Assembly: GCF_050410795.1 (NCBI RefSeq)
Contig: NZ_CP191258.1
Coordinates: forward strand, 4,092,001 to 4,156,000
Direction: 5' to 3'
Length of the DNA: 64,000 nucleotides
Origin: Fontivita pretiosa
Lineage (GTDB): Bacteria; Planctomycetota; Phycisphaerae; Tepidisphaerales; Tepidisphaeraceae
The notes under the pieces were generated by a model that saw only the letters and a program-made list of their open reading frames with translations, searched no databases and was not told the origin of the DNA. Both the position numbers and the translations under genes were made by a program. Shown one piece after another: positions 45,730-54,086 of this stretch (position 1 is the first letter of the stretch; each line of letters starts with the position of its first letter).

Positions 45730-48700
45730 TCATAGGAACTGCATCCCCACGCCCCAGTCCATGATGGCGATGGCCTGGCGGACGGTGTAGCCGCGCTGGT
45801 CGTTGGGCCAAGTTGCGTTGTTGGGCCGGCTCAAGCTGCCGAACAGGCCGCTGGTGCGATGCAGGGACGTGCTGCCGTCGGTCGTGCCGAAGACTTTCCA
45901 TTGCCGGAACGCCACGGGGTCGCCGTTGGCGTCGAAGTGGTATTGCGCCTGGATGTTCCCCGAGCCGTTTTGGACGATCAGGCCATCATCAGGGTCCAGA
46001 TCGTTGATCTGAGCGTAGGTGAGGAACCTGCCGCTGGCCGGGATGCGTAGGCGCTTCATGCTGTCGGAGGAGAAGGGCGCGGTGATGCCCGGGTCCAGGT
46101 AGAGCTGGGCGTACCCCATCGAGCGTTCCGCCCAGATCGAGCAATAGTCGTTGGTGCTGGACAGGCACAGGGGATGGCACGTCTCGCCGGAGAATTCGCT
46201 GATGCTTTCGCCCGCGGGACCCTCGCAGCCGCCCGAACCGCCGGGATCGCTCCAGCGGAACCACTGGCGGTTGTTGATGGCGGGCGGCTGGGTGTCCGGA
46301 TCGGCATCGGGGGTGAAGCACACGCTGAACTTCCGCATGCGTAAGGCCTGGCGCATCTTGTAGATCTCGGTGTGGAACCGGATGCCGATGTAGTCGTTGT
46401 TCATCAGCCGCCCGTAGCGACGGCGATACGTCGGGGGAATCGTCCATTGGGCATCGGGGAAAGCCGCGCCGCCACGGCTGTCGGTGCCGGTTGGCTTGAC
46501 CCACTTGCTCCCGTCCCACTTCCAGACCGTGCCCGTGCTGACGCGCTTGAGCTGGTAGCTGTCTCCGATGACGGGCGTGTAGTTCACCGTGCTGCCGCCA
46601 CTGTCCTGCCAGCCGTCCACGCGGATGCGATTGTTGGCGCTGTACGTCACCGTTGCGGTTATCACCGCGCCATCGGACTGGCGACAAAGCTCGCAAACCG
46701 CGCCTTTGTAATGGTTCTTTTCCCAATTCGGTTCCTGGATGCGGATCTGCGTGGTTCCTGTCTGCGCACTTCCACCGGCGTCGGTGTAGCTGTAGGTGAG
46801 CGACAGGCCCGCGATGGCCGGGAATGAAGCGATCTGAGTCGCAGGGTTGTAACTGGTGATGGGCCGGGTCGCCTGATGGCACGGCCCAGCCGTTCCGCCG
46901 CTGCCGGATGCGCCGGGCTGCTCGACAACGAACCAGTGGCCCGCCCATCGTCCGTGGGTGCTGCCGTCCCAGAACCGCGATGAAGCGTTGGTGGTGCAGG
47001 CGAACGATGTCGCCGAGAGGCTGGTCGGCGTGAACAGGTGAGCGGCATCGCTGTCGCTGAGGATGCCCGACCACCAGCTTTTCGTCTCGTCGCCGAACTG
47101 TAGCCCATCGTCCACGACGGTCACGGTGCCGGATGTGATGTCCCAGTTGCGCCCGCCACGGACGGGCGGGTTCGATGGCTTGCCCTCGTAGAAATGGTCG
47201 TCGTAATCGACCTCCCAGGGCTTGGGCGAAAATGGCGGTTGTCTGGGCCGATAGTCGGTCGTCGGGTCGTCAAAGTTGTCGCCGACGTATCGCGCCAGCG
47301 TGCCGACCTTCGGCGCTGCGCCGCCGAACTCGAGCCCGCTGAGGGCGTACGTGAGGCGTCCGTGATCATCGTAATCGATCAGTTGCGTGCTCTTGGGGCG
47401 GGTGTACCAGTTCCCCGGCGCATCCTCGGTCGGCGGAATCGCGGGCTGGTCGTCCTCTGCCTCGGGGTCTTGGTCGGGAATGAAGCACTCTTTGTCGTAG
47501 AAGTAGCGGAATCGGTCGGGGATCAGCCGCGTGAAGCCCCAGGTGAACCAGACCTCCTGGTTCTGGTGGGTTTCGTTGAAGTCGAAGCCGCTGAGCATCG
47601 TGCCGTCCCACGTCGCCGGCGCATCGGAGATCAGCGTCGCGCCCTTGTCGTGCGTGTCCGGGGCACTGCTCCAGGTATTGCTGTTGCCGTCATACGTCCA
47701 TTTGGTGACCTGCTCGATCGTCATGCGCCCGCCGATGGGCATGCAGTCCGGCTCGATCGAGTCGGTGAACGTCATCGACGCCTGAATGCCGATGACGTTG
47801 CCCTGGCCGTCACGGACCAGGTTCCCCGTCGTGCCCTTGGCGGCGTTCACACCCGCTTCCCACATGAACACCGGCACGCTCATCGGATTGATGTGGAAGC
47901 GGTCATTGCCGTCATAGAAGTCAGAGCGGTAGGGAATGAAGCCGCCGCAGGCCTGCCACAGCGCGCTCTGCCAGGATCGGAAGGTCTTGTGGTATGGCCG
48001 GGTGAAGCACCAATCGACGGGCGTTAGCGTCGTGTCGCCGTCGGTGAACAGGTCCACGTCGCTGCCCCACAGGAACATCCCCTGCGACGGATTGATCACG
48101 TCAACGTAGAGGTCTTCGGCAAGCGGGTGGGTATCGGTGATCTTGAACACCGGGCTTGGGAAGTTGAACACGTCCACGCCGTTGGTGCCGCGCGAATCGT
48201 CGGGGAAGTGGGAGAAGTAACCGTAGTTGTGGGCTTCTCCCATGCGAATCCAGGCGCGCTTCGGCACGACGGCGGTGCTGGCGACTGTGTTATCCGGCAC
48301 CTGCGGCTGCTGCTGGGGACGCCAGTACAGGCCAGACGATGAGAGGATGCCGAAGACCCCGGCATCAGGCGCCGCCGCCTGTGCTGCGAAATGCAGCACT
48401 GGATTGCCATTGGCGTCGCGGTCGTTGCTGGTGATCTGCGCCGAGCGGACGTTGCCGCCGATGGTGAAATAGACCCACTTGCCTTGCCACTGGTTCTCCG
48501 ACCAGCTCCGGTGATTCTTATCGACGATGATCGAGGTGGTGGTGGTCGCGATTGCATTCGCCCATTCAAGCGTCAGATCGTTGGGCCATTCGGGAACGCG
48601 CTCATGCACAAACGCGCCGTCGCGGCGCTGGATGTAGTAATGGGTGAAATAGCTGAGCGGGTGTTCGACGGTATCGATCGCGGGAAACTGAAGCTGGTTG

Positions 48701-49104
48701 CTCGTGAAGGTGCCATCGCCGTTGTCGATCCAGTTCTGTTCGATGATGGGAATGCGCAGCATCTTGTGCCATTCCCATGCTCCGCCATCCCACAGCTTCA
48801 GCAGCACCAGGTCGTACTGTGACGGCTGGCGGATGTCGGGATTGCAGTTGACCCAGTTGTACCAGCGCTTCTTCCACCCATCACAGTAGACCGCCCAGTT
48901 CTTGCTCGTGTCCGTCAGCGTCGTGGCGCTCAAGCCGCCGGATGGGATCTGGTTGCCGTCCCACAGGACCGTCGTGCGCGGGTGGAACGCGTTGCCGGCG
49001 GCGGAAGCCACTTCGTCCAGCGCCTTGACCATCTGCGTGAGCCACGCCCAGTAGTCCTGCCAATCGGTTGTGGGTGCGGTCGGAGGGTAGTTCGTGAATG
49101 GCAT
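45730..49104 (-). CDS. Large putative phage tail-tip or receptor-binding protein
   Basis: 1124 residues, last gene of the phage structural module by position. No named family recognised. The protein is very rich in Trp, Asp and Gly, with many short beta-rich blocks (e.g. WYNWVNCNPDIRQPSQYDLV), Cys pairs (GGCEGPAGESISEFSGETC, CHPLCLSS) and no transmembrane or coiled-coil region. Size, composition and place downstream of the tape measure and tail genes suggest a central tail-fibre, baseplate or adhesion protein. The function is inferred from position only. Confidence 0.6.
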   Translation of the reverse strand: MPFTNYPPTAPTTDWQDYWAWLTQMVKALDEVASAAGNAFHPRTTVLWDGNQIPSGGLSATTLTDTSKNWAVYCDGWKKRWYNWVNCNPDIRQPSQYDLVLLKLWDGGAWEWHKMLRIPIIEQNWIDNGDGTFTSNQLQFPAIDTVEHPLSYFTHYYIQRRDGAFVHERVPEWPNDLTLEWANAIATTTTSIIVDKNHRSWSENQWQGKWVYFTIGGNVRSAQITSNDRDANGNPVLHFAAQAAAPDAGVFGILSSSGLYWRPQQQPQVPDNTVASTAVVPKRAWIRMGEAHNYGYFSHFPDDSRGTNGVDVFNFPSPVFKITDTHPLAEDLYVDVINPSQGMFLWGSDVDLFTDGDTTLTPVDWCFTRPYHKTFRSWQSALWQACGGFIPYRSDFYDGNDRFHINPMSVPVFMWEAGVNAAKGTTGNLVRDGQGNVIGIQASMTFTDSIEPDCMPIGGRMTIEQVTKWTYDGNSNTWSSAPDTHDKGATLISDAPATWDGTMLSGFDFNETHQNQEVWFTWGFTRLIPDRFRYFYDKECFIPDQDPEAEDDQPAIPPTEDAPGNWYTRPKSTQLIDYDDHGRLTYALSGLEFGGAAPKVGTLARYVGDNFDDPTTDYRPRQPPFSPKPWEVDYDDHFYEGKPSNPPVRGGRNWDITSGTVTVVDDGLQFGDETKSWWSGILSDSDAAHLFTPTSLSATSFACTTNASSRFWDGSTHGRWAGHWFVVEQPGASGSGGTAGPCHQATRPITSYNPATQIASFPAIAGLSLTYSYTDAGGSAQTGTTQIRIQEPNWEKNHYKGAVCELCRQSDGAVITATVTYSANNRIRVDGWQDSGGSTVNYTPVIGDSYQLKRVSTGTVWKWDGSKWVKPTGTDSRGGAAFPDAQWTIPPTYRRRYGRLMNNDYIGIRFHTEIYKMRQALRMRKFSVCFTPDADPDTQPPAINNRQWFRWSDPGGSGGCEGPAGESISEFSGETCHPLCLSSTNDYCSIWAERSMGYAQLYLDPGITAPFSSDSMKRLRIPASGRFLTYAQINDLDPDDGLIVQNGSGNIQAQYHFDANGDPVAFRQWKVFGTTDGSTSLHRTSGLFGSLSRPNNATWPNDQRGYTVRQAIAIMDWGVGMQFL

Positions 49105-49119
49105 GGCCGGCGCTCCTTC

Positions 49120-49761
49120 TCATGGCAACAGTGAATGCGCGTGTTCCCAGTCCCATCCGCCGGTGTTCGCCGCCACGACTTGATGCACCATGCCAGGGTA
49201 CATCCCGACCGGCTCGGCCTCGGCGCCGCCGGCGCCGATGCGCACGACGGCCCACTTCACGCCGGTTCCACGCTCCTTCCACAGGATCGTCGCGGCGCCG
49301 GAGCTGCCGCTCTGGAGCATGGCGGCGTCGCTGTTCTTCACATCCGCGAAAACGTTGTCTTCGTCAGCCACGTTGATCTGCACCGGTGACACGCCGGCGG
49401 CCATGGCCAGGCCGATCGCGTTCGCCGCCAGCGGCTCCAGCAGGATGGCAAACCGCCCCTGGTGGTCCGCCTCAAGCGGGGTCACGCCGACCAGCGCTAC
49501 TCGGTTCTTGAATTGATCGAGGTTGTCCGTCGGCTTGATCAGCGCGTCGCTGACACCCAGGATGTCGAATCGCGCCCGATCGGCGCCGCTGGCGTTCTTG
49601 ATCAGGACGATGCCGGTCTCGCGCATGCGAGCCTGGGGCTCCTGGTCCTGCCGCTGCTGACGCTGGCGAAGATCGCGGGCCGCATCGACGAAGGCGTTGT
49701 ACGCCGCCGCGGGGATGCGGAGTTTTTGGCCGCTTTGGACTTTCGTTAGCGGATCGCTCAC
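49120..49761 (-). CDS. Phage protein of unknown function, tail region
   Basis: 213 residues from the GTG at 49761 (SDPLTKVQSGQKLRIPAAAY follows); a TTG at 49857 would add 32 poorly conserved-looking residues. The body is Ala/Gly-rich and beta-like (FAILLEPLAANAIGLAMAAG, VSPVQINVADEDNVF). It ends 15 bases before the large tail protein gene and is probably cotranscribed with it. The metal cargo block now separates it from the other tail genes. Confidence 0.65.
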   Translation of the reverse strand: MSDPLTKVQSGQKLRIPAAAYNAFVDAARDLRQRQQRQDQEPQARMRETGIVLIKNASGADRARFDILGVSDALIKPTDNLDQFKNRVALVGVTPLEADHQGRFAILLEPLAANAIGLAMAAGVSPVQINVADEDNVFADVKNSDAAMLQSGSSGAATILWKERGTGVKWAVVRIGAGGAEAEPVGMYPGMVHQVVAANTGGWDWEHAHSLLP

Positions 49762-49872
49762 CCTCTTAGAATCGACGCGCAAGAGGTCTGGATGAGGGGG
49801 ACCGCGGAATTCCGATCGGCTCGATGTTGGCGGGGCTTGCGCAAACTGAGAAACCAACCACAGGCGGCGTGT

Positions 49873-50442
49873 TCAATCCGTTCTGACGTCAGGCACGACT
49901 GGTTTGCATCGAGGGGCGCAATCGCACGCGGCGGTCGGCGGGCAATTCCCAGATAACCTTGCCGATGGCGCGTGCCGATTCATCCACCACCAGCCCAGCA
50001 GAATCCACAGCAGCGTCACGCCGGCGACCAGCGGCTTTGCCAGCGGCACGAACGCGGCGCCGAACAGGCTGAGGTACACCGCCAGCATCGGCGAGCCGCA
50101 GCAGCCGAGCAGGTAGCAGCCGACGACCGACAGCACGCCGCAGAACGTCACCCCGCCGACGGCCAGATTCCGGGCGACGCAGAGTCGCCCTTCGCGATAG
50201 CGGCGAAAGGCGACGGCGGCGAAGGCGAGCGACAGACCGTAGGATGCGCCAAGCCAGTAGTCTCTCTCTTCGATGTAGCGAGTGAACCATGACACCTGCC
50301 TTGGGTCTGCGGCAACCCATCGCGACTGTGCAGGGTCTTGTTCCGGGAAGAAACCGCGCCAGACGAAGTGCATCATCATCACAGCGGCAAGGACGCACAC
50401 CGGCATCACGGCGCGGCGGGCGATGTAAACGACTCGGTTCAC
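49873..50442 (-). CDS. Cys-rich membrane protein, last gene of the ArsR operon
   Basis: 189 residues; GTG start overlapping the preceding stop (GTGA). Four or so membrane helices, the third carrying GCYLLGCCGSPMLAVYLSL, and a Cys-rich tail (NCPPTAACDCAPRCKPVVP). The CC-G-S pair in a membrane helix and the Cys-rich tail suggest binding or transport of a soft metal or metalloid, or a thiol-redox role. No family is recognised. The 4-base overlaps running through the whole operon indicate strict co-expression with the MtrA-like gene. Confidence 0.7.
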   Translation of the reverse strand: MNRVVYIARRAVMPVCVLAAVMMMHFVWRGFFPEQDPAQSRWVAADPRQVSWFTRYIEERDYWLGASYGLSLAFAAVAFRRYREGRLCVARNLAVGGVTFCGVLSVVGCYLLGCCGSPMLAVYLSLFGAAFVPLAKPLVAGVTLLWILLGWWWMNRHAPSARLSGNCPPTAACDCAPRCKPVVPDVRTD

Positions 50443-50840
50443 TTGTTCAGCTCCTGCAACGCGCTGGCGACGAACACGAGCTTGCCATCCGATTCCTGCA
50501 CTTGACCCTCGACGTGAACCGTCTTCGCGACGGCGGGCATCGCGCCCCTCCAACGCACAGGCAACACGAGTTCGGCGCATCCGGTGGAATTGCAGGCCGC
50601 AAACTCCTTCGCGTCGATGAGCGTCACGAGCTGCTTGTCGGCCGATGCCGTGGCGACCACGCCGACGACCGACACCGAACCCCTGTGCCGATCGGCATCG
50701 CGCATGATCTCGTGCACGCCCAGCGCGTCGCCGCGGGCGGCGGGTCGGGACGCCGGCTGGGGCGCCGGTCGAGTGCCAACGTACCACGCTCCCGCCCCGA
50801 GCACGGCGACAGTGACGACGATCGCGCTGATGAGTTTCAT
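50439..50840 (-). CDS. Membrane-anchored OB-fold-like small protein of the ArsR operon
   Basis: 133 residues; the ATG at 50840 overlaps the MtrA-like gene stop (ATGA). The N-terminal anchor is LISAIVVTVAVLGAGAWYV. The rest is a small beta-barrel-like domain (GSVSVVGVVATASADKQLVT, KTVHVEGQVQESDGKLVFVA) resembling OB-fold/CcmE-like exported domains, with one Cys pair in CNSTGCAELVLP. It may hold a metal or cofactor outside the membrane for the Cys-rich membrane protein; that is inference. Confidence 0.65.
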   Translation of the reverse strand: MKLISAIVVTVAVLGAGAWYVGTRPAPQPASRPAARGDALGVHEIMRDADRHRGSVSVVGVVATASADKQLVTLIDAKEFAACNSTGCAELVLPVRWRGAMPAVAKTVHVEGQVQESDGKLVFVASALQELNK

Positions 50841-51988
50841 GGTTTGCGCTCTCCACAAGACAAGCCGCATTCGCAGCCCGGGAACTTGGTCGTGCCGCGC
50901 TCGGAAGCAGCGTCCTGCACATACGATTCTCCCGTCGCCAGCGCCCGCTCGGCGCGGGCCAGCTCCCTGCCGAGGTAGGCCGCATGATCCAGCCGCGAGA
51001 CCAACCCGCGCTCGATTGCCGGGATGTAAAGTTCTGCGGCGCTGGTTCCTTCGATGACGACATCCAACACGCCGTCGTTGCGGTAATGCTCCAGGATCAG
51101 GAGCGTGCGTGCGCGGTCGGGATAGACGACGAAGTAGCCGGTGGGGTCGGACGTCATACGCTGCGGGATATATCCGCGAACGCGCGTCACGGCTCGGTTC
51201 GACGAATAAGGCTCTGCGGGTCCGGGATTCCTCGCGCCACAGTCGGCGATGCACGCTCGAATCGCGCCGGCGTCGGTTGTATTGACCATGTCGATGACCT
51301 CGACGGTTTTGCGGAAGTGTTCGACGGCATCGACCGGCAAGTTCCTGATGCGCGGTCGCTTGCCCCTCGCGCCGATGATCTTCATCTGCTCATCGACCCC
51401 GCTCCGCCACAGCGCCACCAGCGATTGCCCGGCGAGATGTCCGATCTGCTGGCCGGAATCTGCGCCACACACGACCAGAAAACGAATGTTGGGATTTGCC
51501 AGCACGTTCTCGATGAGCCGCTCGATGCCGAGGTTTTCGGTTAACATGGTCCCGGTGATGGCGATCTCCGATGCGTTCGACTGCGCGATCTGGGTGGCGA
51601 GTGCCAAATCGGTAAGCGTGCAAACCGCGACGGGCGCGTAATAGCGCAGCACCGTGTACGACCCCGGCAGCGGAGGCCAACCCGCCTGCGCCCGCACCGG
51701 TTCCGCCGGACAGGCTTCGCCCTCGATGCCCAGCGCGTTGACGGCGTTGGCCGGCCAGCAGACTTCGCAGCCGAGACAATCGTATTTGACGTCGAGCAGT
51801 TTCGCGCGCGCATCGGCAATAACGGAATCGAGCGCAGCCGGCCGGGCATCGCGGGGCATTTGCTCTTCGATCGCCTTGAGCGTGCTGTGCAGACAGCCGC
51901 AGTGATGGCACTTCTTCGCCGACGCCGCTTGTCGCAGCTGACGAACCGCCTGGTCCGCGCCCGCAATGACGTTCAGCGATACGCTCAT
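50837..51988 (-). CDS. MtrA-like corrinoid methyltransferase homologue with DUF4346 tail and Cys motifs
   Basis: 383 residues, ATG at 51988. Residues 105-235 match subunit A of tetrahydromethanopterin S-methyltransferase: YYAPVAVCTLTDLALA, TENLGIERLIENVLANPNIR, CGADSGQQIGHLAGQSLVAL, KIIGARGKRPRIRNLPVDAV. The His in GHLAGQ (His184) aligns with the region of the cobalamin-ligand His of MtrA. A DUF4346-like domain follows (about 275-350). Unlike methanogen MtrA there is no membrane anchor. Instead there are N-terminal Cys clusters (C27HHC30GC32 and C71LGCEVC77) and a C-terminal CECGLSC. Control by an ArsR repressor and Cys-rich partners suggests a metal or metalloid substrate for methyl transfer; this is inference, not shown. 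Confidence 0.8.
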   Translation of the reverse strand: MSVSLNVIAGADQAVRQLRQAASAKKCHHCGCLHSTLKAIEEQMPRDARPAALDSVIADARAKLLDVKYDCLGCEVCWPANAVNALGIEGEACPAEPVRAQAGWPPLPGSYTVLRYYAPVAVCTLTDLALATQIAQSNASEIAITGTMLTENLGIERLIENVLANPNIRFLVVCGADSGQQIGHLAGQSLVALWRSGVDEQMKIIGARGKRPRIRNLPVDAVEHFRKTVEVIDMVNTTDAGAIRACIADCGARNPGPAEPYSSNRAVTRVRGYIPQRMTSDPTGYFVVYPDRARTLLILEHYRNDGVLDVVIEGTSAAELYIPAIERGLVSRLDHAAYLGRELARAERALATGESYVQDAASERGTTKFPGCECGLSCGERKP

Positions 51989-52374
51989 CGCCTGCGCCTC
52001 CGCGAGTCTTCCGCAAGGCACAGCCCCAGGTCCAGCAATCCCACGACGCACGGGTCGATCACGCGGTAGTAGATGCTGTTCCCCTGACGCCGCGACTCGA
52101 CGATCCCCTTGTCGGCCAATCGTTGCAGTTGGTTCGACACCGCCTGCGGCTTCATGCCGACCGCTTCGGCCAGCTCCATCACGCACAGCTCTCCCGCTCG
52201 GCACAGCGCGTGCAGGAGGCGCAGCCGCGTGTCATTGGCCAGCACCTTGAAAGTCGCCGCCAGATCAGCAGCCTGGGATGGACTTAACAGACGGCGTTTT
52301 GCCAACGCCGGTTTTGGCGGGCACGATTCCGGGACAGGCCGGAAGCGACGAATCGGAGCGGCGAGCTGCGTCAT
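51985..52374 (-). CDS. ArsR/SmtB-family metal-responsive repressor
   Basis: 129 residues. The winged helix is LRLLHALCRAGELCVMELAE and the recognition helix AVGMKPQAVSNQLQRLADKG, with a YYRVIDP wing. Cys residues in LCRAGELC (next to and in the alpha-3 region) and in DPCVVGLLDLGLC are candidate metal ligands, as in CmtR/CadC-type sensors. The stop overlaps the next start (ATGA). A perfect operator lies just upstream of its start, so it represses its own operon. Confidence 0.9.
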   Translation of the reverse strand: MTQLAAPIRRFRPVPESCPPKPALAKRRLLSPSQAADLAATFKVLANDTRLRLLHALCRAGELCVMELAEAVGMKPQAVSNQLQRLADKGIVESRRQGNSIYYRVIDPCVVGLLDLGLCLAEDSRRRRR

Positions 52375-52380
52375 GACAGA

Positions 52381-52412
52381 ATTACACTATCATGTGTAAT
52401 AGTGACGGTCAA
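52381..52412 (-). promoter_or_regulatory. ArsR operator overlapping the operon promoter
   Basis: ATTACAC-N6-GTGTAAT (52381-52400) is a perfect inverted repeat seven bases before the arsR ATG. On the minus strand TTGACC (52407-52412) and TAGTGT are 17 bases apart, with the palindrome covering the spacer and -10. Confidence 0.75.
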
Positions 52413-52474
52413 GCGACCCGGCAGGCGGCCCCGCTCCAAGTGGAGCGGGACCTGCGCCGTCGGGCTAAACGGTC

Positions 52475-52660
52475 CTACTGCTGCACGGGGCAGCAGCAGG
52501 ATGGAATCTGCTCTTTAGTGATGGGACACGTGATCGTCTCCGCTGCTTGGGCCGGCTGCTCGGCCTTTTGGGGCGCCAAGGCTTCGGCCTGCACCGGAGT
52601 GGGGCAGTTCACGTCGGGTACCCACGACAGGGCCATCAACACAGGAAGTGTCGCAATCAT
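52475..52660 (-). CDS. Small exported Cys-rich peptide downstream of merR
   Basis: 61 residues, ATG at 52660 with a TAGGAG nearby, 11 bases after the merR stop. A short hydrophobic N-terminal segment (TLPVLMALSWV) is followed by an Ala/Gln-rich linker and a C-terminal CPITKEQIPSCCCPVQQ with three adjacent Cys plus another ten residues before. It fits a soft-metal-binding peptide or mercury scavenger. No family recognised. A short hairpin (CCGCTCC-AAGT-GGAGCGG, 52432-52449) lies past its stop. Confidence 0.6.
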   Translation of the reverse strand: MIATLPVLMALSWVPDVNCPTPVQAEALAPQKAEQPAQAAETITCPITKEQIPSCCCPVQQ

Positions 52661-52671
52661 GATTCCTGCTC

Positions 52672-53160
52672 CTACCGCCTTCTATGTTTTCTGGCCGGTC
52701 CCGCGGAAGGCATCGCAAGACCGCCTGATACTGCTGCGGCTCGGACTGCGGTACGGGGTTCATCGGTGTCAAGGCTTTCCAGGATGGGGCAATCGCTGGT
52801 CGCCCCCTGGCCAGGGCAGACGGCGGCGAGCCGGGCCAGTGTGGCCTTCATCCGCTTCAAGTCCCTGATCTTCTGGTCGATATCCGCCAGCTTCGCCTCC
52901 GCCCGGCGGCGCACGTCGGCACAACTGGTGTCGGGGTCCAATCGCAGCGCCAGCAGCTGCTTGATCTCTTTCAGAGTGAATCCCAGTTCTTGGGCACGCT
53001 TGATAAACCGGACGCGCCGCGCGGAATCCGGCGGGAACATCCGATAGCCGGAAGGAGTGCGCGGCGGCTTCGGCAGCAGCCCCTGCCGTTCGTAAAAGCG
53101 GATGCTCGCCAAGTTGATTCCCGCTCGCTTCGCCAGTTCGCTGGTACTCAGTCCCGTCAT
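52672..53160 (-). CDS. merR: Mercury-type MerR regulator
   Basis: 162 residues. The helix-turn-helix is STSELAKRAGINLASIRFYE with GLLPKPPRTPSGYR, then a dimerisation helix. Three Cys residues (C80 in DTSC, C115 and C124 in CPGQGATSDC) have exactly the 35- and 9-residue spacing of the Hg(II) ligands of Tn501 MerR (82, 117, 126). No merA, merT or merP gene follows; only the small CCC peptide gene does. It activates promoters with an over-long spacer, and such a promoter lies just upstream. Confidence 0.9.
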   Translation of the reverse strand: MTGLSTSELAKRAGINLASIRFYERQGLLPKPPRTPSGYRMFPPDSARRVRFIKRAQELGFTLKEIKQLLALRLDPDTSCADVRRRAEAKLADIDQKIRDLKRMKATLARLAAVCPGQGATSDCPILESLDTDEPRTAVRAAAVSGGLAMPSAGPARKHRRR

Positions 53161-53178
53161 GCCATGACCTCTATGGGG

Positions 53179-53210
53179 AGTCTACGGCCCGTAGATTAGT
53201 ACAGGGTCAA
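53179..53210 (-). promoter_or_regulatory. MerR-type promoter/operator with 20-base spacer
   Basis: TTGACC (53205-53210) and TAGACT (53179-53184) are 20 bases apart on the minus strand. The spacer contains a dyad (CCTGTA ... TACGGG). This over-long spacer with a central dyad is the hallmark of MerR-activated promoters. It faces merR itself. Confidence 0.8.
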
Positions 53211-53267
53211 GCGGCGATCCGCAGAAATATCGCGTTTTGATCGTCGCAGCAGACGGAGCGCGACCAC

Positions 53268-54086
53268 TCAACTGATCCCCAGCCCAGCGAAATTTCCCTC
53301 GTCGTAGACCTTCTCGATGTAAGCCGCAATAGGCTTCTTCACGATCGCCTTGGCCGCCGTGTCTTCTGCATCCGCATAGCGGACCCACAGATACTCCCAG
53401 CCCTTCTTGGCGATCCCGGTGATGCTGCCCACAGTGAGGTTCGTGGTGTTGGGGCTGGCGGCGAAGCGGAAGTTCAGCTCCCAGTCGTTCTCGCTCTTGC
53501 GCTTGGAACCGCTGACGCCCTGAAACAGCGCTTCGCCGGCGGCGAAGGTGAGGTTCACGCCATCCGCGTTTACGGTCCATGCCGCGTTGTTCACCTTCCC
53601 CGTCAGAGCATACAGCGTGGCGATGTACGCGGGCGTCATCGACGCCGCCGCGATGTAGCGGGTGACGCTGAAGCTGAACACAGGCACCGTGATATCAACG
53701 CCTTCGACACTGTCGTGGGTGACGCCGATGGCGCCGCCGAAATCGGGAGCGATCTGGCCGGCAGGGGCGTACTTCTGGACCGTCTGGCGGCTTTGCGTGA
53801 CGTGCTGCGTGCCGCCGGTGGTGTCGAAGCTGAAGGACGCATCGCCCGTCTGCGGCGACTGAAGGTCGATGCGGGTGTAGCGGACCCTTCCTTCCCACAG
53901 CAGCTCACCAAGCGGCTCGACATGGACCGACTCTTGAACCAGCCCCGCGTGCGTGGACGGCGCCGCCGCCGCCAGCGCGGTTCTGGCCGCCTGATCATCG
54001 TCGGTGCCGACGACGTTGTAGATCAGGTCGATGCTGGAGCTGTCTCCGGCGCGTGACTCGAACTTTTCCGTGCAGGTTATCGGCAT
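53268..54086 (-). CDS. Phage tail-associated protein, unknown
   Basis: 272 residues; its start overlaps the tape-measure stop (TAATG). A beta-rich protein without signal peptide (FSFDTTGGTQHVTQSRQTVQ, WELNFRFAASPNTTNLTVGS). Its position just after the tape measure gene is that of distal tail or baseplate-hub components, but no specific family is recognised. The cargo block begins 58 bases past its stop. Confidence 0.7.
   Translation of the reverse strand: MPITCTEKFESRAGDSSSIDLIYNVVGTDDDQAARTALAAAAPSTHAGLVQESVHVEPLGELLWEGRVRYTRIDLQSPQTGDASFSFDTTGGTQHVTQSRQTVQKYAPAGQIAPDFGGAIGVTHDSVEGVDITVPVFSFSVTRYIAAASMTPAYIATLYALTGKVNNAAWTVNADGVNLTFAAGEALFQGVSGSKRKSENDWELNFRFAASPNTTNLTVGSITGIAKKGWEYLWVRYADAEDTAAKAIVKKPIAAYIEKVYDEGNFAGLGIS

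Noticed and set aside
52475..53160. Classical mercury resistance operon
   Set aside because: Only merR is recognisable; no mercuric reductase, MerT or MerP sequence is present nearby.
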